NCBI GenBank assembly: GCA_949128115.1
Contig: OX421967.1
Coordinates: forward strand, 4,330,070-4,394,069
DNA from: Anaspis maculata
Lineage: Eukaryota; Arthropoda; Insecta; Coleoptera; Scraptiidae
Direction of reading: 5' to 3'
Length of the DNA: 64,000 nt
In this document: positions 23,201-36,029 of the stretch, piece by piece
Layout: every line of letters starts with the position of its first letter
Position numbering within the stretch: position 1 is the first letter of the stretch
The notes under the pieces: model-generated
What the model was told of the DNA's origin: nothing
What the model saw: the letters and a program-made list of their open reading frames with translations, nothing else
The model's database searches: none
Translations under genes and position numbers: made by a program

Positions 23201-23244
23201 TTTAACAACCAGTTGATCCCGGTCCACCCCCAAGAAAAGTTATT

Positions 23245-23754
23245 ATGAAGTCCTTTATCGCGGTAGCCCTGGTCTTAGTTGCAGCGGTTACGGTATTTTT
23301 CAATTTTTTCTTCAATATTTGATGACTTCCTCAAACCACCCATATGGTCTGTAGAGCTGAAAAATGATTCATTTTCATCTAACGATTTATCTTCTACAGT
23401 ACACCAGCGCTGATGCAGCCCTGACTGTGCAAGCCGATGACGATAAAGGCGAGGATAAAGGTAAGAAAATCATTCTCCCAAACTCTCACTCAACAAAGAG
23501 TAGAAAATCATTTGGTTAATCCGAGGGTCAATTTCAAGTGACACGACTGAAAGATTCGGGAAAAATTATTGTACGTACTCGTATCTCAACGCTTTTTGAA
23601 ATTTTCAGCTATGATGATCCAGTCCCGTAATTTCACGACTATGGAGAACGTTGTCTTGGTCTGGAATGCTCTAAGACATTTCGCGACGAATCTCGTCATA
23701 TTACTTTGGAAAAGCATTCTCGCCGGTGCCCCTTCCATTGGAAAGAGCAGCTAA
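23245..23754 (+). CDS. Small secreted peptide precursor, paralogue 1
   Basis: Three exons: 23245-23292, 23400-23460 and 23609-23754, with GT-AG introns of 107 and 148 nt and phases 0 and 1; 84 residues. Exon 1 (MKSFIAVALVLVA) and the start of exon 2 (YTSA) form a typical signal peptide. Exon 2 ends in an acidic run with DDDK and GEDK. Exon 3 (about 47 residues) is hydrophobic with two Trp and a slight net positive charge, ending in a Gly-Lys-Ser-Ser tail. The order signal peptide, acidic spacer, amphipathic tail is that of many secreted membrane-active precursors, but I know no named family. A paralogue with the same exon phases lies at 36609-35340. A polyadenylation-like AATAAA follows at about 23790. 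Confidence 0.75.
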
Positions 23755-23787
23755 ACATTCAAGATGTATACCAGGCTGTGATTTCAG

Positions 23788-23795
23788 AATAAAAT
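23788..23795 (+). terminator. Polyadenylation signal of peptide gene 1
   Basis: AATAAAA about 35 nt after the stop codon of exon 3. Confidence 0.55.
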
Positions 23796-23817
23796 CTACT
23801 GAAACCTTTTTTTTTTG

Positions 23818-23911
23818 TTTCATTCTTGCTGTAAGGCAGGATCAGAGAGCTGTACCCATTCAGCAACACTTGGTAGTCAGGAAGCTTAACGAAATGTTAC
23901 AGAAGCAATAA
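23818..23911 (+). other. Conserved segment 3' of peptide gene 1 (possible exon)
   Basis: After the AATAAA, this block (frame ending LVVRKLNEMLQKQ, stop 23909-23911) aligns with the block that follows the paralogue on the minus strand (about 35255-35140), which translates as LVVRKLSEPL followed by a stop and KQ. A pyrimidine-rich run precedes it. It may be an alternative 3' exon or simply flank copied in the duplication. Confidence 0.4.
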
Positions 23912-25499
23912 AGCTCAAGTCTCTGGCGGACGCAAAATTAGGAGGAGCGCCACTGATTACTTATTAGTTATTACTAATTAGAAGAAACCGTCAACTGCTC
24001 TATAAGGCTTTTAGCCAAAGAGGTTGATTAATTGTACATCTTTTGGAATATCGCTTCCCCTTCTAGGTCCTTAGAGTCCACTTCGACCTCTTACTAAACT
24101 TGCTCGTGTTGACTCGTAAGAAGAATGCGTCTTCGAGTCATTTTCTCTTTTTACAAGATAACGAAAGATATTCACGAAATTTCTATGGATTCCTGGAGAT
24201 TTGTTTTGGATTACTGAAGTTTCCTGAATTTTTATACGGAGTTTGTGAAATTTCTGAAGTAACCTACAAAATTTCTAGGGATTTCCAGAGATTTTTACGG
24301 GGTTCACTGGGGATTTTAAGGGATTTCTGGAAATGTCTATAGAGCTCTGATATTCAAGATGTGATGTCTATGTAATTTCTATTGTGTTCAAGATTTCCAC
24401 AGGCAGACTGGAGATTCGCATGAAATTTCTAAGGTTTCCAATATCTCTATGGAATTTTCAAAGATTTCTGGAGATCTCTACAAATTTCCACGACATTTCT
24501 AAGAATTGCAGGGAGTTTTAGGGAATTCTAATAATTTTCGCGATATCCTTGAATTTCCCAAAGGTTTCCACAATTTATTACAGATCTCTGGATACCTCTA
24601 CAAGATTTTCGAGAACTTTTGAAGATTTCTACAAGATTTCTGAAGGATTTTCTTTCACTTTTCAACTTTATTCCCTCTTTCGACTTGATTTATTCTTAAG
24701 AATTTGGAGATTTCTTGAGATTTGTATGGGACGTTTCGAAAGATTTCTGGAATAGTCCCAAGGATTTTTGAAGATTTCTGCTGGATCTCTACGGATTCCT
24801 GTTGATTCGTATGAAAATTCCCCAGAAGTTGCTCAGTATTTTTCGAAATTTCAATTGATTTTTGCAAATTTTTGAATCCCCAGAGCTTTCGCAAATATTT
24901 CTGAGTTTTTTTTTTCAGGAGACTTCTTGAGATTTTTAGAGGACTACCAAGAATGTCTATGCATTTTCCAAGATTTATACGGGATTTCCAGGAACTGATG
25001 AAGATTTGTATGGGATTTCTAGGGATTCCTAAAGGTATTCACGAAATTTTTTAGGGTTCCTGTGGAAATTTCTAGATTGATACAAGATTTATCTATTTCC
25101 CAGGTTTTCAAAAAATTCTCACTGGGATTCTAGGAATTTCTAGGGAATTTGTATTGATTTTTGAAAATCCCTAGAGATTTCTCAAGTTTTCTACAAGAAT
25201 TCGAGAAATTTCTGAAGATTTTTGAAAATTCCTACAAGTTTTTCAGTGAATAATGGAATTTTATAGAGAAGAAATTCTAAACATCTGTACGGAATTTCTA
25301 GGAATTTCTGAATATTTCTGCAAGATTTTGAGAAAGTAGAGATCTGAGGATTCCTCAGTTTTACAGGACTTCAAGGGATTTCTCAAGATTTCTTAGGATA
25401 TTCGAGGGACGTCTCAAGTTTCCTACGGAATTACTTTCAAGATTTCTAGAAGATTCTTAGGGAGCTTTAGACATTTCTACGGGATTCTTGAGAATTGAT

Positions 25500-26165
25500 A
25501 GATAGATAGATAGATAGATTTCTATTTCTTGAGGAGGCTACAATATTGTTCTACAAAGTTGATGCTGTTAAGTATCGTCAAAAATTGGAATTAGTATACA
25601 CAAAATGTAAAATCTGAGAACAAGCAACAATTAGACAAATCATCAAGCAACAACTGTAATCACAGAAGTAGGCGAGTGTCAGTCTACTTAATTTGAAAAC
25701 TCTTCTATTGAATTTCTATGGATTTCTTCATAATTTCCGAGGACTTTCATGGGAAATTCTAGAGATTTTGATTAGGATTTTGAAAACTTTCCACGGGATA
25801 CTGGAATATTGTACGGGATTTTTGGAATTGCTCTGACACTTTCTATGGATTTTTGACTATTTCTACGGAACTTCCGAGAGTTTTCAAGAGACTTTGTAGG
25901 TATCTGGGTATATCTATGAACACTCCAACGATCAAACAGGAAGCATTCAGAACCTTCGATGCCACTATAAGAAAGGAACTTGACCTGGCATCAAGAGAAA
26001 GTTGGAATCAAAGCGACCGTGGCGATAACATCTCAAGCAACATTGTGAATTTCTGAGTGATTAATAATTGTGTGCGTTATTTAGTTGTATCAGTAGTAGT
26101 GAATAAAGTGCAGTTTGTTCACAAGTGAATCAGCGCATTTAATTTTGAAATAGGTGAATCGAGTA
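25500..26165 (+). repeat. Unique island in unit 1 with LTR-like features
   Basis: Begins with (GATA)n at about 25498-25522. It contains a non-repetitive stretch reading TPTIKQEAFRTFDATIRKEL in frame with ATG 25916, then GAATAAAGTGCAGTTTGTTC and TTGAAATAGGTGAA. AATAAA closely followed by such a junction resembles the end of an LTR. The copy at 28718-29390 is nearly identical; unit 3 lacks most of it. An inserted, since co-amplified retroelement piece is possible but not proven. Confidence 0.35.
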
Positions 26166-28717
26166 CCATTACAATATTTCAAGGATCAAGTGGAGTTTTT
26201 CCAAAATCACTAGAGATTCTCATGAAAGTCCTCGGAAGTTTTGTAGAAATCCATAGAAATTCTCGAAAATTCTGTATGAATCTCTGGAACTCCCAAGAAA
26301 TCTTCTGGAAATCTTAGAAGTAATCCCGTAGACCCTGAGAAATCCTCTGAGTTCCCGTAGAATTTAGGAATCTCCAGATCTCTAGTTCTCCAAATACTTC
26401 TAAAAATATCCAGAAATTCTCAGAAATCCCGTGCAAATGCTTAGAATTTCTTTTCTATAAAATTTCAATAATCACTGGGAATTTTGTAGAAACCCTTCAA
26501 AAATCTTTGGAAATTCCACGAATTTCCATAGAAATCTTGAGAAATCTCTGGACATTTTCGAGAATCAATACAAATTCCTCTGAAATCCCTAAACACTTCG
26601 TGAAAATCTTTGAAAAAAAACCTTGAAAATCTTGTAGCAATCTAGAAATTTCCACATGAACCCTCAAAAATTACGTGAATGCCTCTGGGAATCACGTAAA
26701 AATCTCTAGAAATGTTCAAAAAGGCAGAAAAAATCTCGTAGAATTCTTTAGGAGTCCGTAGAGATCTCACACAAATCTTGAAAAATTCCTGGAAATTCCG
26801 TTCACCATTCCGTAGGAATCTTGAGAATCCATAGACATTTTTGGGAGTTTTAAAAATATTTCTTCAGAATCTTTTCAAAATCTTCCTGGAATATTTTTGG
26901 AATCCCTGGAAATCCGTAGAAATCTCCAAAAATTGATGGAGATTCTCGAAAATACTGATCAATTTTCAGAATTCCCATACTAACCAGCAGAAATCCGTGG
27001 GGATCCAGCAGAAAGTCCCAGAGATCCCCAGAAATATCCCACAAATCCTTGCAAAAATCTTTGAAACGTCCCATACAAATCTTCAGAAATCCCTGAGTTC
27101 TTGAAAATAAATGTAGTCGAAAGAAGGACTCGAGTTGAAAAGTGTAAGAAAATCCTCGGTTACCTTGTAGAAATCTTCAGAAGCTCTCAAAAGGCTTGTT
27201 AGAAGGAACCGTTAACTACTCTGAAAGGCTTTTAGCCAAAGAGGTTGATTCATTGTACATCTTTTGAAATATCGCTTCCCCTTCTAGGTCCTTAGAGTCC
27301 ACTTCGACCTCTAACTGAACTTGCTCGTATTGACTCGTAAGAAGAAGGCGTCTTCCAGTCATTTTCTCTTTTTACAAGATAACGAAAGATATTTACGAAA
27401 TTTCTTTGGAATCCTGGAGATTTGTTTAGAATTACTGAAGATTCCTGAATTTTTATACGGAGTTTGTGAAATTTCTAAAGTGACCTACAAAATTTCTAGG
27501 GATTTCCAGAGATTTTTACGGGGTTCACTGGGGATTTTCAAGGATTTCTGGAAATGTCTATAGAGCTCTGATATTCAAGGTGTGATGTCCATGTAATTTC
27601 TATTGTGATCAAGATTTCCACAGGCAGACTGGAAATTCGCATGAAGTTTCCAAGGTTTCCAATATCTCTATGGAATTTTCAAAGATTTCTAGAGATCTCT
27701 ACAAATTTCCACAGCATTTCTAAGAATTGCAGGGAGTTTTAGGGAATTCTAATAATTTTCGCGATATTCTTGGATTTCCCAAAGGTTTTCACAATTTATT
27801 ACAGATCTCTGGATACCTCAACAAGATTTTTGAGAACTTCTGAAGATTTCTACAAGATTTCTGAGGATTTTCTTTCACTTTTCAACTTTATTCCCTCTTT
27901 CGACTTGATTTATTCTTAAGAATTTGGAGATTTCTTGAGATTTGTATGGGACGTTTCGAAAGATTTCTGGAATAGTCCCAAGGATTTTTGAAGATTTCTG
28001 CTGGATCTCTACGGATTCCTGTTGATTCGTATAGAAATTCCCCAAAAGTTGCTCAGTATTTTTCGAAATTTCAATTGATTTTTGCAGAATTCTACGGAAT
28101 CCCCAGAGCTTTCACAAATATTTCTGAGTTTTTTTTTCAGGAGACTTCTTGAGATTTTTTGAGGACTACCAAGAATGTCTGGATTTTTCAAGATTTATAC
28201 GGGATTTCCAGGAACTGATGAAGATTTGTATGGGATTTCTAGGGATTCCTAAAGGTATTCACGAAATTTTTTAGGGTTCCTGTGGAAATTTCTAGATTGA
28301 TACAAGATTTATCTAATTCCCAGGTTTTCAAAAAATTCTCACGGGGATTCTAGGAATTTCTAGGGAATTTGTATTGATTTTTGAAAATCCCTAGAGATTT
28401 CTCAAGTTTTCTACAAGAATTCGAGAAATTTCTGAAGATTTTTGAAAATTCCTACAAGTTTTTCAGTGAATAATGGAATTTTATAGAGAAGAAATTCTAA
28501 ACATCTGTACGGAATTTCTAGGAATTTCTGAATATTTCTGCAAGATTTTGAGAAAGTAGAGATCTGAGGATTCCTCAGTTTTACAGGACTTCAAGGGATT
28601 TCTCAAGATTTCTTAGGATATTCGAGGGACGTCTCAAGTTTCCTACGGAATTACTTTCAAGATTTCTAGAAGATTCTTAGGGAGCTTTAGACATTTCTAC
28701 GGGATTCTTGAGAATTG

Positions 28718-29390
28718 ATAGATAGATAGATAGATAGATTTCTATTTCTTGAGGAGGCTACAATATTGTTCTACAAAGTTGATGCTGTTAAGTATCGTCA
28801 AAAATTGGAATTAGTATACACAAAATGTAAAATGTGAGAACAAGCAACAATTAGACAAATCATCAAGCAACAACTGTAATCACAGAAGTAGGCGAGTGTC
28901 AGTATACTTAATTTGAAAACTCTTCTATTGAATTTCTATGGATTTCTTCATAATTTCCGAGGACTTTCATGGGAAATTCTAGAGATTTTGATTAGGATTT
29001 TGAAAACTTTCCACGGGATACTGGAATATTGTACGGGATTTTTGGAATTGCTCTGACACTTTCTATGGATTCTTGAATATTTCTACGGAACTTCCGAGAG
29101 TTTTCAAGAGACTTTGTAGGTATCTGGGTATATCTATGAACACTCCAACGATCAAACAGGAAGCATTCAGAACCTTCGATGCCACTATAAGAAAGAAACT
29201 TGACCTGGCATCAAGAGAAAGTTGGAATCAAAGCGACCGTGGCGATAACATCTCAAGCAACATTGTGAATTTCTAAGTGATTATTAATTGTGTGCGTAAT
29301 TTAGTTGTATCAGTAGTAGTGAATAAAGTGCAGTTTGTTCACAAGTGAATCAGCGCATTTAATTTTGAAATAGGTGAACCCGAGTACCAT
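28718..29390 (+). repeat. Unique island in unit 2
   Basis: Near-identical copy of the 25500-26165 island, with GATA repeats at its start and the same short frame (29136-29276). Differences are single bases, such as AAGAAAGAAACT for AAGAAAGGAACT. Confidence 0.7.
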
Positions 29391-32300
29391 TACAATATTT
29401 CAAGGATCAAGTGGAGTTTTTCCAAAATCACTAGAGATTCTCATGAAAGTCCTCGGAAGTTTTGTAGAAATCCATAGAAATTCTCGAAAATTCTGTATGA
29501 ATCTCTGGAACTCTCAAGAAATCTTCTGGAAATCTTAGAAGTAATCCCGTAGACCCTGAGAAATCCTCTGAGTTCCCGTAGAATTTAGGAATCTCCAGAT
29601 CTCTAGTTCTCCAAATACTTCTAAAAATATCCAGAAATTCTCAGAAATCCCGTGCAAATGCTTAGAATTTCTTTTCTATAAAATTTCAATAATCACTGGG
29701 AATTTTGTAGAAACCCTTCAAAAATCTTTGGAAATTCCACGAATTTCCATAGAAATCTTGAGAAATCTCTGGACATTTTCGAGAATCAATACAAATTCCT
29801 CTGAAATCCCTAAACACTTCGTGAAAATCTTTAAAAAAAAACCTTGAAAATCTTGTAGCAATCTAGAAATTTCCACATGAACCCTCAAAAATTACGTGAA
29901 TGCCTCTGGGAATCACGTAAAAATCTCTAGAAATGTTCAAAAAGGCAGAAAAAATCTCGTAGAATTCTTTAGGAGTCCGTAGAGATCTCACACAAATCTT
30001 GAAAAATTCCTGGAAATTCCGTTCACCATTCCGTAGGAATCTTGAGAATCCATAGACATTTTTGGGAGTTTTAAAAATATTTCTTCAAAATCTTTTCAAA
30101 ATCTTCCTGGAATATTTTTGGAATCCCTGGAAATCCGTAGAAATCTCCAAAAATTGATGGAGATTCTTGAAAATACTGATCAATTTTCAGAATTCCCATA
30201 CTAACCAGCAGAAATCCGTGGGGATCCAGCAGAAAGTCCCAGAGATCCCCAGAAATATCCCACAAATCCTTGCAAAAATCTTTGAAACGTCCCATACAAA
30301 TCTTCAGAAATCCCTGAGTTCTTGAAAATAAATGTAGTCGAAAGAAGGACTCGAGTTGAAAAGTGTAAGAAAATCCTCGGTTACCTTGTAGAAATCTTCA
30401 GAAGCTCTCAAAAGGCTTGTTAGAAGGAACCGTTAACTACTCTGAAAGGCTTTTAGCCAAAGAGGTTGATTCATTGTACATCTTTTGAAATATCGCTTTC
30501 CCTTCTAGGTCCTAGAGTCCACTTCGACCTCTAACTGAACTTGCTCGTGTTGACTCGTAAGAAGAAGGCGTCTTCCAGTCATTTCTCTTTTTACAAGATA
30601 ACGAAAGATATTTACGAAATTTCTTTGGATTCCTGGAGATTTGTTTAGGATAACTGAAGATACCTGAATTTTTATACGGAGTTTGTGAAATTTCTAAAGT
30701 GACCTACAAAATTTCTAGGGATTTCCAGAGATTTTTACGGGGCTCACTGGGGATTTTCAAGGATTTCTGGAAATGTCTATAGAGCTCTGATATTCAAGGT
30801 GTGATGTCCATGTAATTTCTATTGTGTTCAAGATTTCCACAGGCAGACTGGAGATTGGCATGAAGTTTCTGAGGTTTTCAATATCTCTATGGAATTTCCA
30901 AAGATTTCTAGAGATCTCTACAAATTTCCACAGCATTTATAAGAATTGCAGGGAGTTTTAGGGAAAACTTATAATTTTCGCGAAATTCTTGGATTTCTTA
31001 AAGGTTTCCACAATTTATTACAGATCTCTGAATACCTCTACAAGATTTCTGAGAACTTCTGAAGATTTCTACAAGATTTCTGAGCATTTCCTTTAACTTT
31101 TCAACTTTATTCCCTCTTTCGACTTAATTTATTATCAAGAATTTGGAGATTACTTGAGATTTGTATAGGACGTTTCGAAAGATTTCTGGAATATTCCCAA
31201 GGATTTTTGAAGACTTCTGCTGGATCTCTACGGATTCCTGTTGATTCGTATGGAAATTCCCCAGAAGTTGCTCAGTATTTTTAGAAATTTCTATTGATTT
31301 TTGCAGATTTTTGAATCCCCAGAGCTTTCAGCCTTCAGCCCTGAATTTTTTTTTCAGGAGACTTCTTGAGATTTTCTGAAGACTACCAAGAATGTCTATG
31401 CATTTTCCAAGATTTATACGGGATTTCCAGGAACTGATGAAGATTTGTATGAGATTCCTAGGGATTCCTAAAGGTATTCACGAAATTTTTTAGGGTTCCT
31501 GTGGAAATTTCTAGATTGATACAAGATTTATCTATTTCCCAGGTTTTCAGAAAAATTTCACAGGGATTCTAGGAATTTCTAGGAAATTTGTATTGATTTT
31601 CGAAAATCCCTAGAGATTTCTCAAGTTTTCTACAAGAGTTCGAGGAATTTTTGGAGATTTTTGAAGATTCCTACAAGTTTTTCAGTGAATAATGGAATTT
31701 TATAGAGAAGAAACTCTGAATATCTGTACGGGATTTCTAGGAATTTCTGAATATTTCTGCAAGATTTTGGAAAAGTAGAGATCTGAGGATTCCTCAATTT
31801 TACAGGAATTCGAGGGATTTCTCAAGATTTCTTGGGAAATTCGAGGGATGTCTCTTTGATTTCGAAACAAGTGAACCCGAATACCGTTACAATTTTTTGA
31901 GGAACAAGTGGAATTTTTCAAAGATCTCTAGAGATTATCATGAAAGTCCTCGGAAATTTTGTAGAAATCCATAAAAATTCTTGAAAATTCCGTATAAATC
32001 TCTACAACTCCCAAGGAATCTTCTGGGATTCTCGAAGTAATCCCGTAGACCTTAAGACGTCTCTCGAATTTCCGTACAAATCTTGAGAAATCCTCTGAAT
32101 TCCCGTAGAATTTAGGAATCTCCAGATCTCTAGTTCTCCGAATCCTTCTAGAAATATTTGGGAATTCTCAGAAATCCCGTGCAAATGCTTAGAATTTCTT
32201 TCCTATAAAATTTCAATAGTCACTGGAAATCTTGTAGAAACCCTTCAAAAATCTTTGGAAATTCCACGAATTTTCATAGAAATCTTAACAAATCTCTGGA

Positions 32301-33435
32301 CGTTTTCGAGAATCAATACAAATTCCTCTGGATTCCCTAGACACCCCGTGAAAATCTTCTAAGAAACCCTTGAAAATCTTGTAGCAATCTAGAAATTCAC
32401 AAAGAAACCCCTTAAAAATTACGTGAATGTGTTTGGAAATCACGTAAAAATCTCTAGAAATGCTCAAAAAGGCCTGAAAATTCTCGTAGAATTCTTTAGG
32501 AGTCCGTAGAAATCTCACACAAATCATTAAAAATTCCTGGAAATTCCGTTCACCGTTCCGTGAAAATCTTGAGAATCTATAGACATTTTTGGGAGTTCTA
32601 AAAACATTTCTTCAAAATCTTTTCGAAATCTTCCAGGAATATTCTTGGAATCCCTGAAAATCCGTAGAAATCTCCAAAAATCAATGGAGATTCTCGAAAA
32701 TACTGATCAATTTTCAGAATACCCATACTAACCAGCAGGAATCCGTAGGGATCCAGCATAAATTCCCAGAAATCCCCAGAAATATCCCAAAAAATTCCTG
32801 CAAGAATCTTTGAAACGTCCCACACAAATCTTCAGAAATCCCTGAGTTCTTGAAAATAATAGTAGTCGAAAGAAGGACCCAAGTTGAAAAGTGTAAGAAA
32901 ATCCTCTGTTACCTTGTAGAAATCTTCAGAAGCTCTCAAAAGGCTTGTAGATTTATTCAGAGTTTTGTAATAAATCGTAAAAATCTTCAGAAAATCCAAG
33001 AATATCGTAGAAATTTTTGGAAATCCCTGAAACTCCCTGCAATTATCAGAAATCCTGTAGAAATTCCTGGAGATCTCTAGAGATTTTTAAAAATCACATA
33101 GAAATGTCGAAAACTTGTGAAACTTCATGCTAATCTCCAGTTTGTCTGTGGAAATCTTGAACACAATGGAGATCAGATACACATCTTCAATCTAAGAGCT
33201 TGATGGACACTTCCAGAATACTTTAGAGATCCTCAGTGAACCCCGTAAAAATCTCTGAGAATTCCTAGAAATTTGGTAGAGATCTTCAAAAATCTTCACA
33301 AACTCGGTATAAAAATTCAGAAACCTCTAGAAATCCAGAAGGAATCTTCAGAAATCCTCAGAGATTCCTCAGGAATGTACAGCAATCCCTATGATGTCGC
33401 TGGAATTCTCAGAAATTTTGTAAATATCTTTATAC

Positions 33436-34650
33436 AGGGTGTTCCAGATTATATTAGCCCAAGCATTTTAGATCAAAATTGATCAAAACCTGAAAAAAAA
33501 ATAACGTTAGTCTGAAAATTGGTGGAACGCTTCCACTTTAACCTCTTAACCACATACTGAAAGTTCTAAAAAATCCTATGTCCGCTTCATTTTTTTTTAG
33601 CGACAAAAAGGTGTAAGTGACAATAATTTATAAACTATCTATTAGAATACGCGATGAAGCTTTGATACAGCTGGAAATTGCTGAAAATGGTCTCCTCGGC
33701 CAGTTGAACAACATGTTGAAAGTTCTAAGAAATCCTATGTCCGCTTCATACTTTTTTTTTCGGCAACAAAAAGGTATAAGTGACATTGTTTTAAAAACTA
33801 TTTAATTAAACACGCGGTCAAGTTTTGATACCGCTGAAAATTGCCAAAAATGGTCTTCTCGGTCAGCTTAACAACATATTGAAAGTCCTAAAAAAAAAAT
33901 GTCCACTTCATTGGTTTTTGGCAGCAAAAATGTTCTAGTGGCATTATTTTGGAAACTATTTATTAAAACATGAGTTAAAGTTTCAGAACAGCTGAAAGTT
34001 GCTAGAAAATAGTATCCTTTGTTAGTTGGATAACATACTAAAAGTCCTGAGAAATCTCATGCCCGCTTCATGTTTTTTTGGCGGCAAAAATGTATAGAAT
34101 AGAAATAGAATAGAATAGAAATTTATTCATACTTAAAACAATGAAATCATTGCATGTAAACGTCACAAAATAATGGTCATCACAATACATACAAATGCAC
34201 AAACATGACAGACATAACTCGTAAAAATGTCAACAGAACAAACAGTAACAACAACAATATCACAGCCTATCGATTATTCTTCTGGAAGGTGAGAAACTCC
34301 TGTATGGTGTAAAAACAATTCTCCCTGAGGAAAGATTTAAGCTTTAAGAGACATTATATTGTGAACTTTGTTTTTTAAATACGGGTCAAAGTTTTAGTAC
34401 AGCTGAAAATTGCTAAAAATGGTCTTCTTTGTTAGTTGACTGTACTAGTCCGAGTAGACTATTTTCAGAAATTTTCGACTGTATTGCAGCTTCAACACAT
34501 CTTTTGAACAATAGTTTCAAGAAATGATCTTATACCCTTTTGCCGCCAAAAGACGATAAAGCGAACATAGAATTTCCTGGGACTTTCAGTATGTTGTTAA
34601 CATGATCAAGGAAACCAGTTCCAGCAATTTTCACAATAATTGCCTGGAGC
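33436..34650. repeat. 160-bp tandem repeats with inverted end copy
   Basis: Starts with TACAGGGTGTTCC. Segments ACATAYTGAAAGTYCTAA...GTCCGCTTCA recur at 33552, 33711, 33873 and 34033 (about 160 bp apart). At 34540-34640 the same segment returns inverted, giving a foldback layout. A LINE remnant interrupts it. Confidence 0.6.
34094..34350 (-). mobile_element. 5'-truncated LINE 3' end with TTCTA tail
   Basis: On the minus strand a non-repetitive ~240-bp stretch ends in TATGAATAAATTTCTATTC followed by TTCTA-type repeats, the usual look of a truncated non-LTR retrotransposon 3' end. It opens with a coding-like SLKLKSFLRENCFYTIQEFL and then a stop. It interrupts a 160-bp repeat that resumes near 34351. 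Confidence 0.5.
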
Positions 34651-35090
34651 TATAGATTTTGAATCAATCCGAAAATCAGAAATTTGAAGTTGTCTTACTA
34701 TCATTCAAGCACAGCGACATTATTCTTGAATATTTTCAGATAATTCATCCTCAAACTCGCTAAACTTTTTTGAAGTTTTCCACTTCAAAATGAATAAGTG
34801 ATCGAGACCCGACTCAAATAATGGAGCTCAAAATAAATCCCTTATCAGAGAAAATATCTCATAATAGAATTTCCATCCATTCCTTGCTGCTCGGGGTAGT
34901 TTAGGGGTGACACAACCGATTTTTTTTTTCAATTTGGAAGCCTAATTGCAGAATTGTTTGCAAATGAAGTAATCTCTTCAGGTTGTTTTATCTACATATG
35001 AACTTTGCTTCAGACTGATATACTTAGGTATAATCATGAAATGTTGCGTGAGAAATCTTATCTTATCTTATCATACAGCAATTTTCAAAT
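34650..35090. other. No feature seen
   Basis: AT-rich sequence with short homopolymers; no frame, repeat or motif I can support. Confidence 0.3.
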
Positions 35091-35139
35091 TATATTCGAC
35101 AATAATTATTCGCGAATATTCCAGCAAGCTCTTGATGCA

Positions 35140-35255
35140 CGCCTTGGAACAGTTCATGTTCAGTTGCTTTCACAACGGCTCGCTGAGCTTCCTGACTACC
35201 AGGGCTCGCCGGATATTGCGACCTGATTCTCTTTAAACTATAACGGAAATGAAAA
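35140..35255 (-). other. Conserved segment 3' of peptide gene 2
   Basis: Minus-strand block past the AATAAA of the peptide gene. It reads LVVRKLSEPL before a stop and aligns with 23818-23911 in the same position relative to paralogue 1. It is GC-richer than its surroundings. The plus strand is also open across it (35036-35236), but the match to the paralogue's flank is on the minus strand. Confidence 0.4.
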
Positions 35256-35292
35256 ACAAAAAAATAAATCAGAGAGAGATATGTTTTGCGCA

Positions 35293-35298
35293 TTTATT
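35293..35298 (-). terminator. Polyadenylation signal of peptide gene 2
   Basis: AATAAA on the minus strand, about 42 nt after the stop codon at 35342-35340. Confidence 0.6.
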
Positions 35299-35339
35299 CA
35301 AATGTGACTTCCTGGTCTACATCTAGAATGTTCTGTTGC

Positions 35340-35930
35340 CTACCCAATAATGGGTATTCTAGACATCACAGAGGTCAATATGGCTTGACCCACGCTTTTC
35401 AGAATAACTTTCACGCCATTCCAGAGAAGATGTGCAGCCATTGACATCAGCTTCTTGACCATGCCAGTCAGCAATAGACGGGCCTTGGGCGCTGAAACAG
35501 GGAAAGTTACAATCAATTTCAGAAATAATTTTTGGTGGCAGGTGACTTTAAATTCTGATTAGACAATTCTGGGACCCACTTGAACAATAAAAATGTTACA
35601 AAAGTATAACGTACGACATTGAGGGAATATTTTTTTTGCTTTCACTTTGAGCTTCGGCCGAGAACAGCCTCATTCCTCTGCATCCGGCCAGAGCACGGCC
35701 TGTAGAGGTTGCTTAGTAGAAGCATAATGTTCCGTTTTTTTTTGTACAAATAAAATTCTTGAGTTTATGACTAGAGTACTATTGAGAATGAAAATGTGAG
35801 AAATAAAGGATCTTGTCTTTCTTCCCCTTCACCTGTAGCCTGTTCGAACAAGTTTAAACAAATCTCACCGGACAATGAGAATAGGGAGAGCGAACCCTCA
35901 CCCTTCGAGTCAGCATATTTAAAAAATATA

Positions 35931-36029
<99 letters not shown>

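Larger units (their letters stand above)
24005..33425. repeat. Macrosatellite array 2: 3221-bp fold-back units
   Basis: Landmark AGGCTTTTAGCCAAAGAGGT recurs at 24005, 27226 and 30447, exactly 3221 bp apart each time. The left ~1.5 kb of each unit consists of ~10-11-bp GGATTTCT / GAAATTTCT micro-repeats. The right ~1.1 kb consists of their reverse complements (AGAAATCC / CCGTAGAAATC), so each unit is a loose giant inverted repeat around a ~650-bp unique island. Unit 3 lacks the island and has a longer right arm. Short frames inside it are products of the micro-repeats. Confidence 0.93.

Noticed and set aside
24005..33425. Short frames such as 24100-24342 and 26850-27074 (minus) and their copies
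   Set aside because: Made of Phe/Ile/Leu/Ser-rich micro-repeat translation, copied with the satellite, with no motif.
35036..35236. Plus-strand frame between the peptide-gene polyadenylation signal and upstream DNA
   Set aside because: Its homology to the flank of the other peptide gene is on the minus strand; no plus-strand exons precede it.
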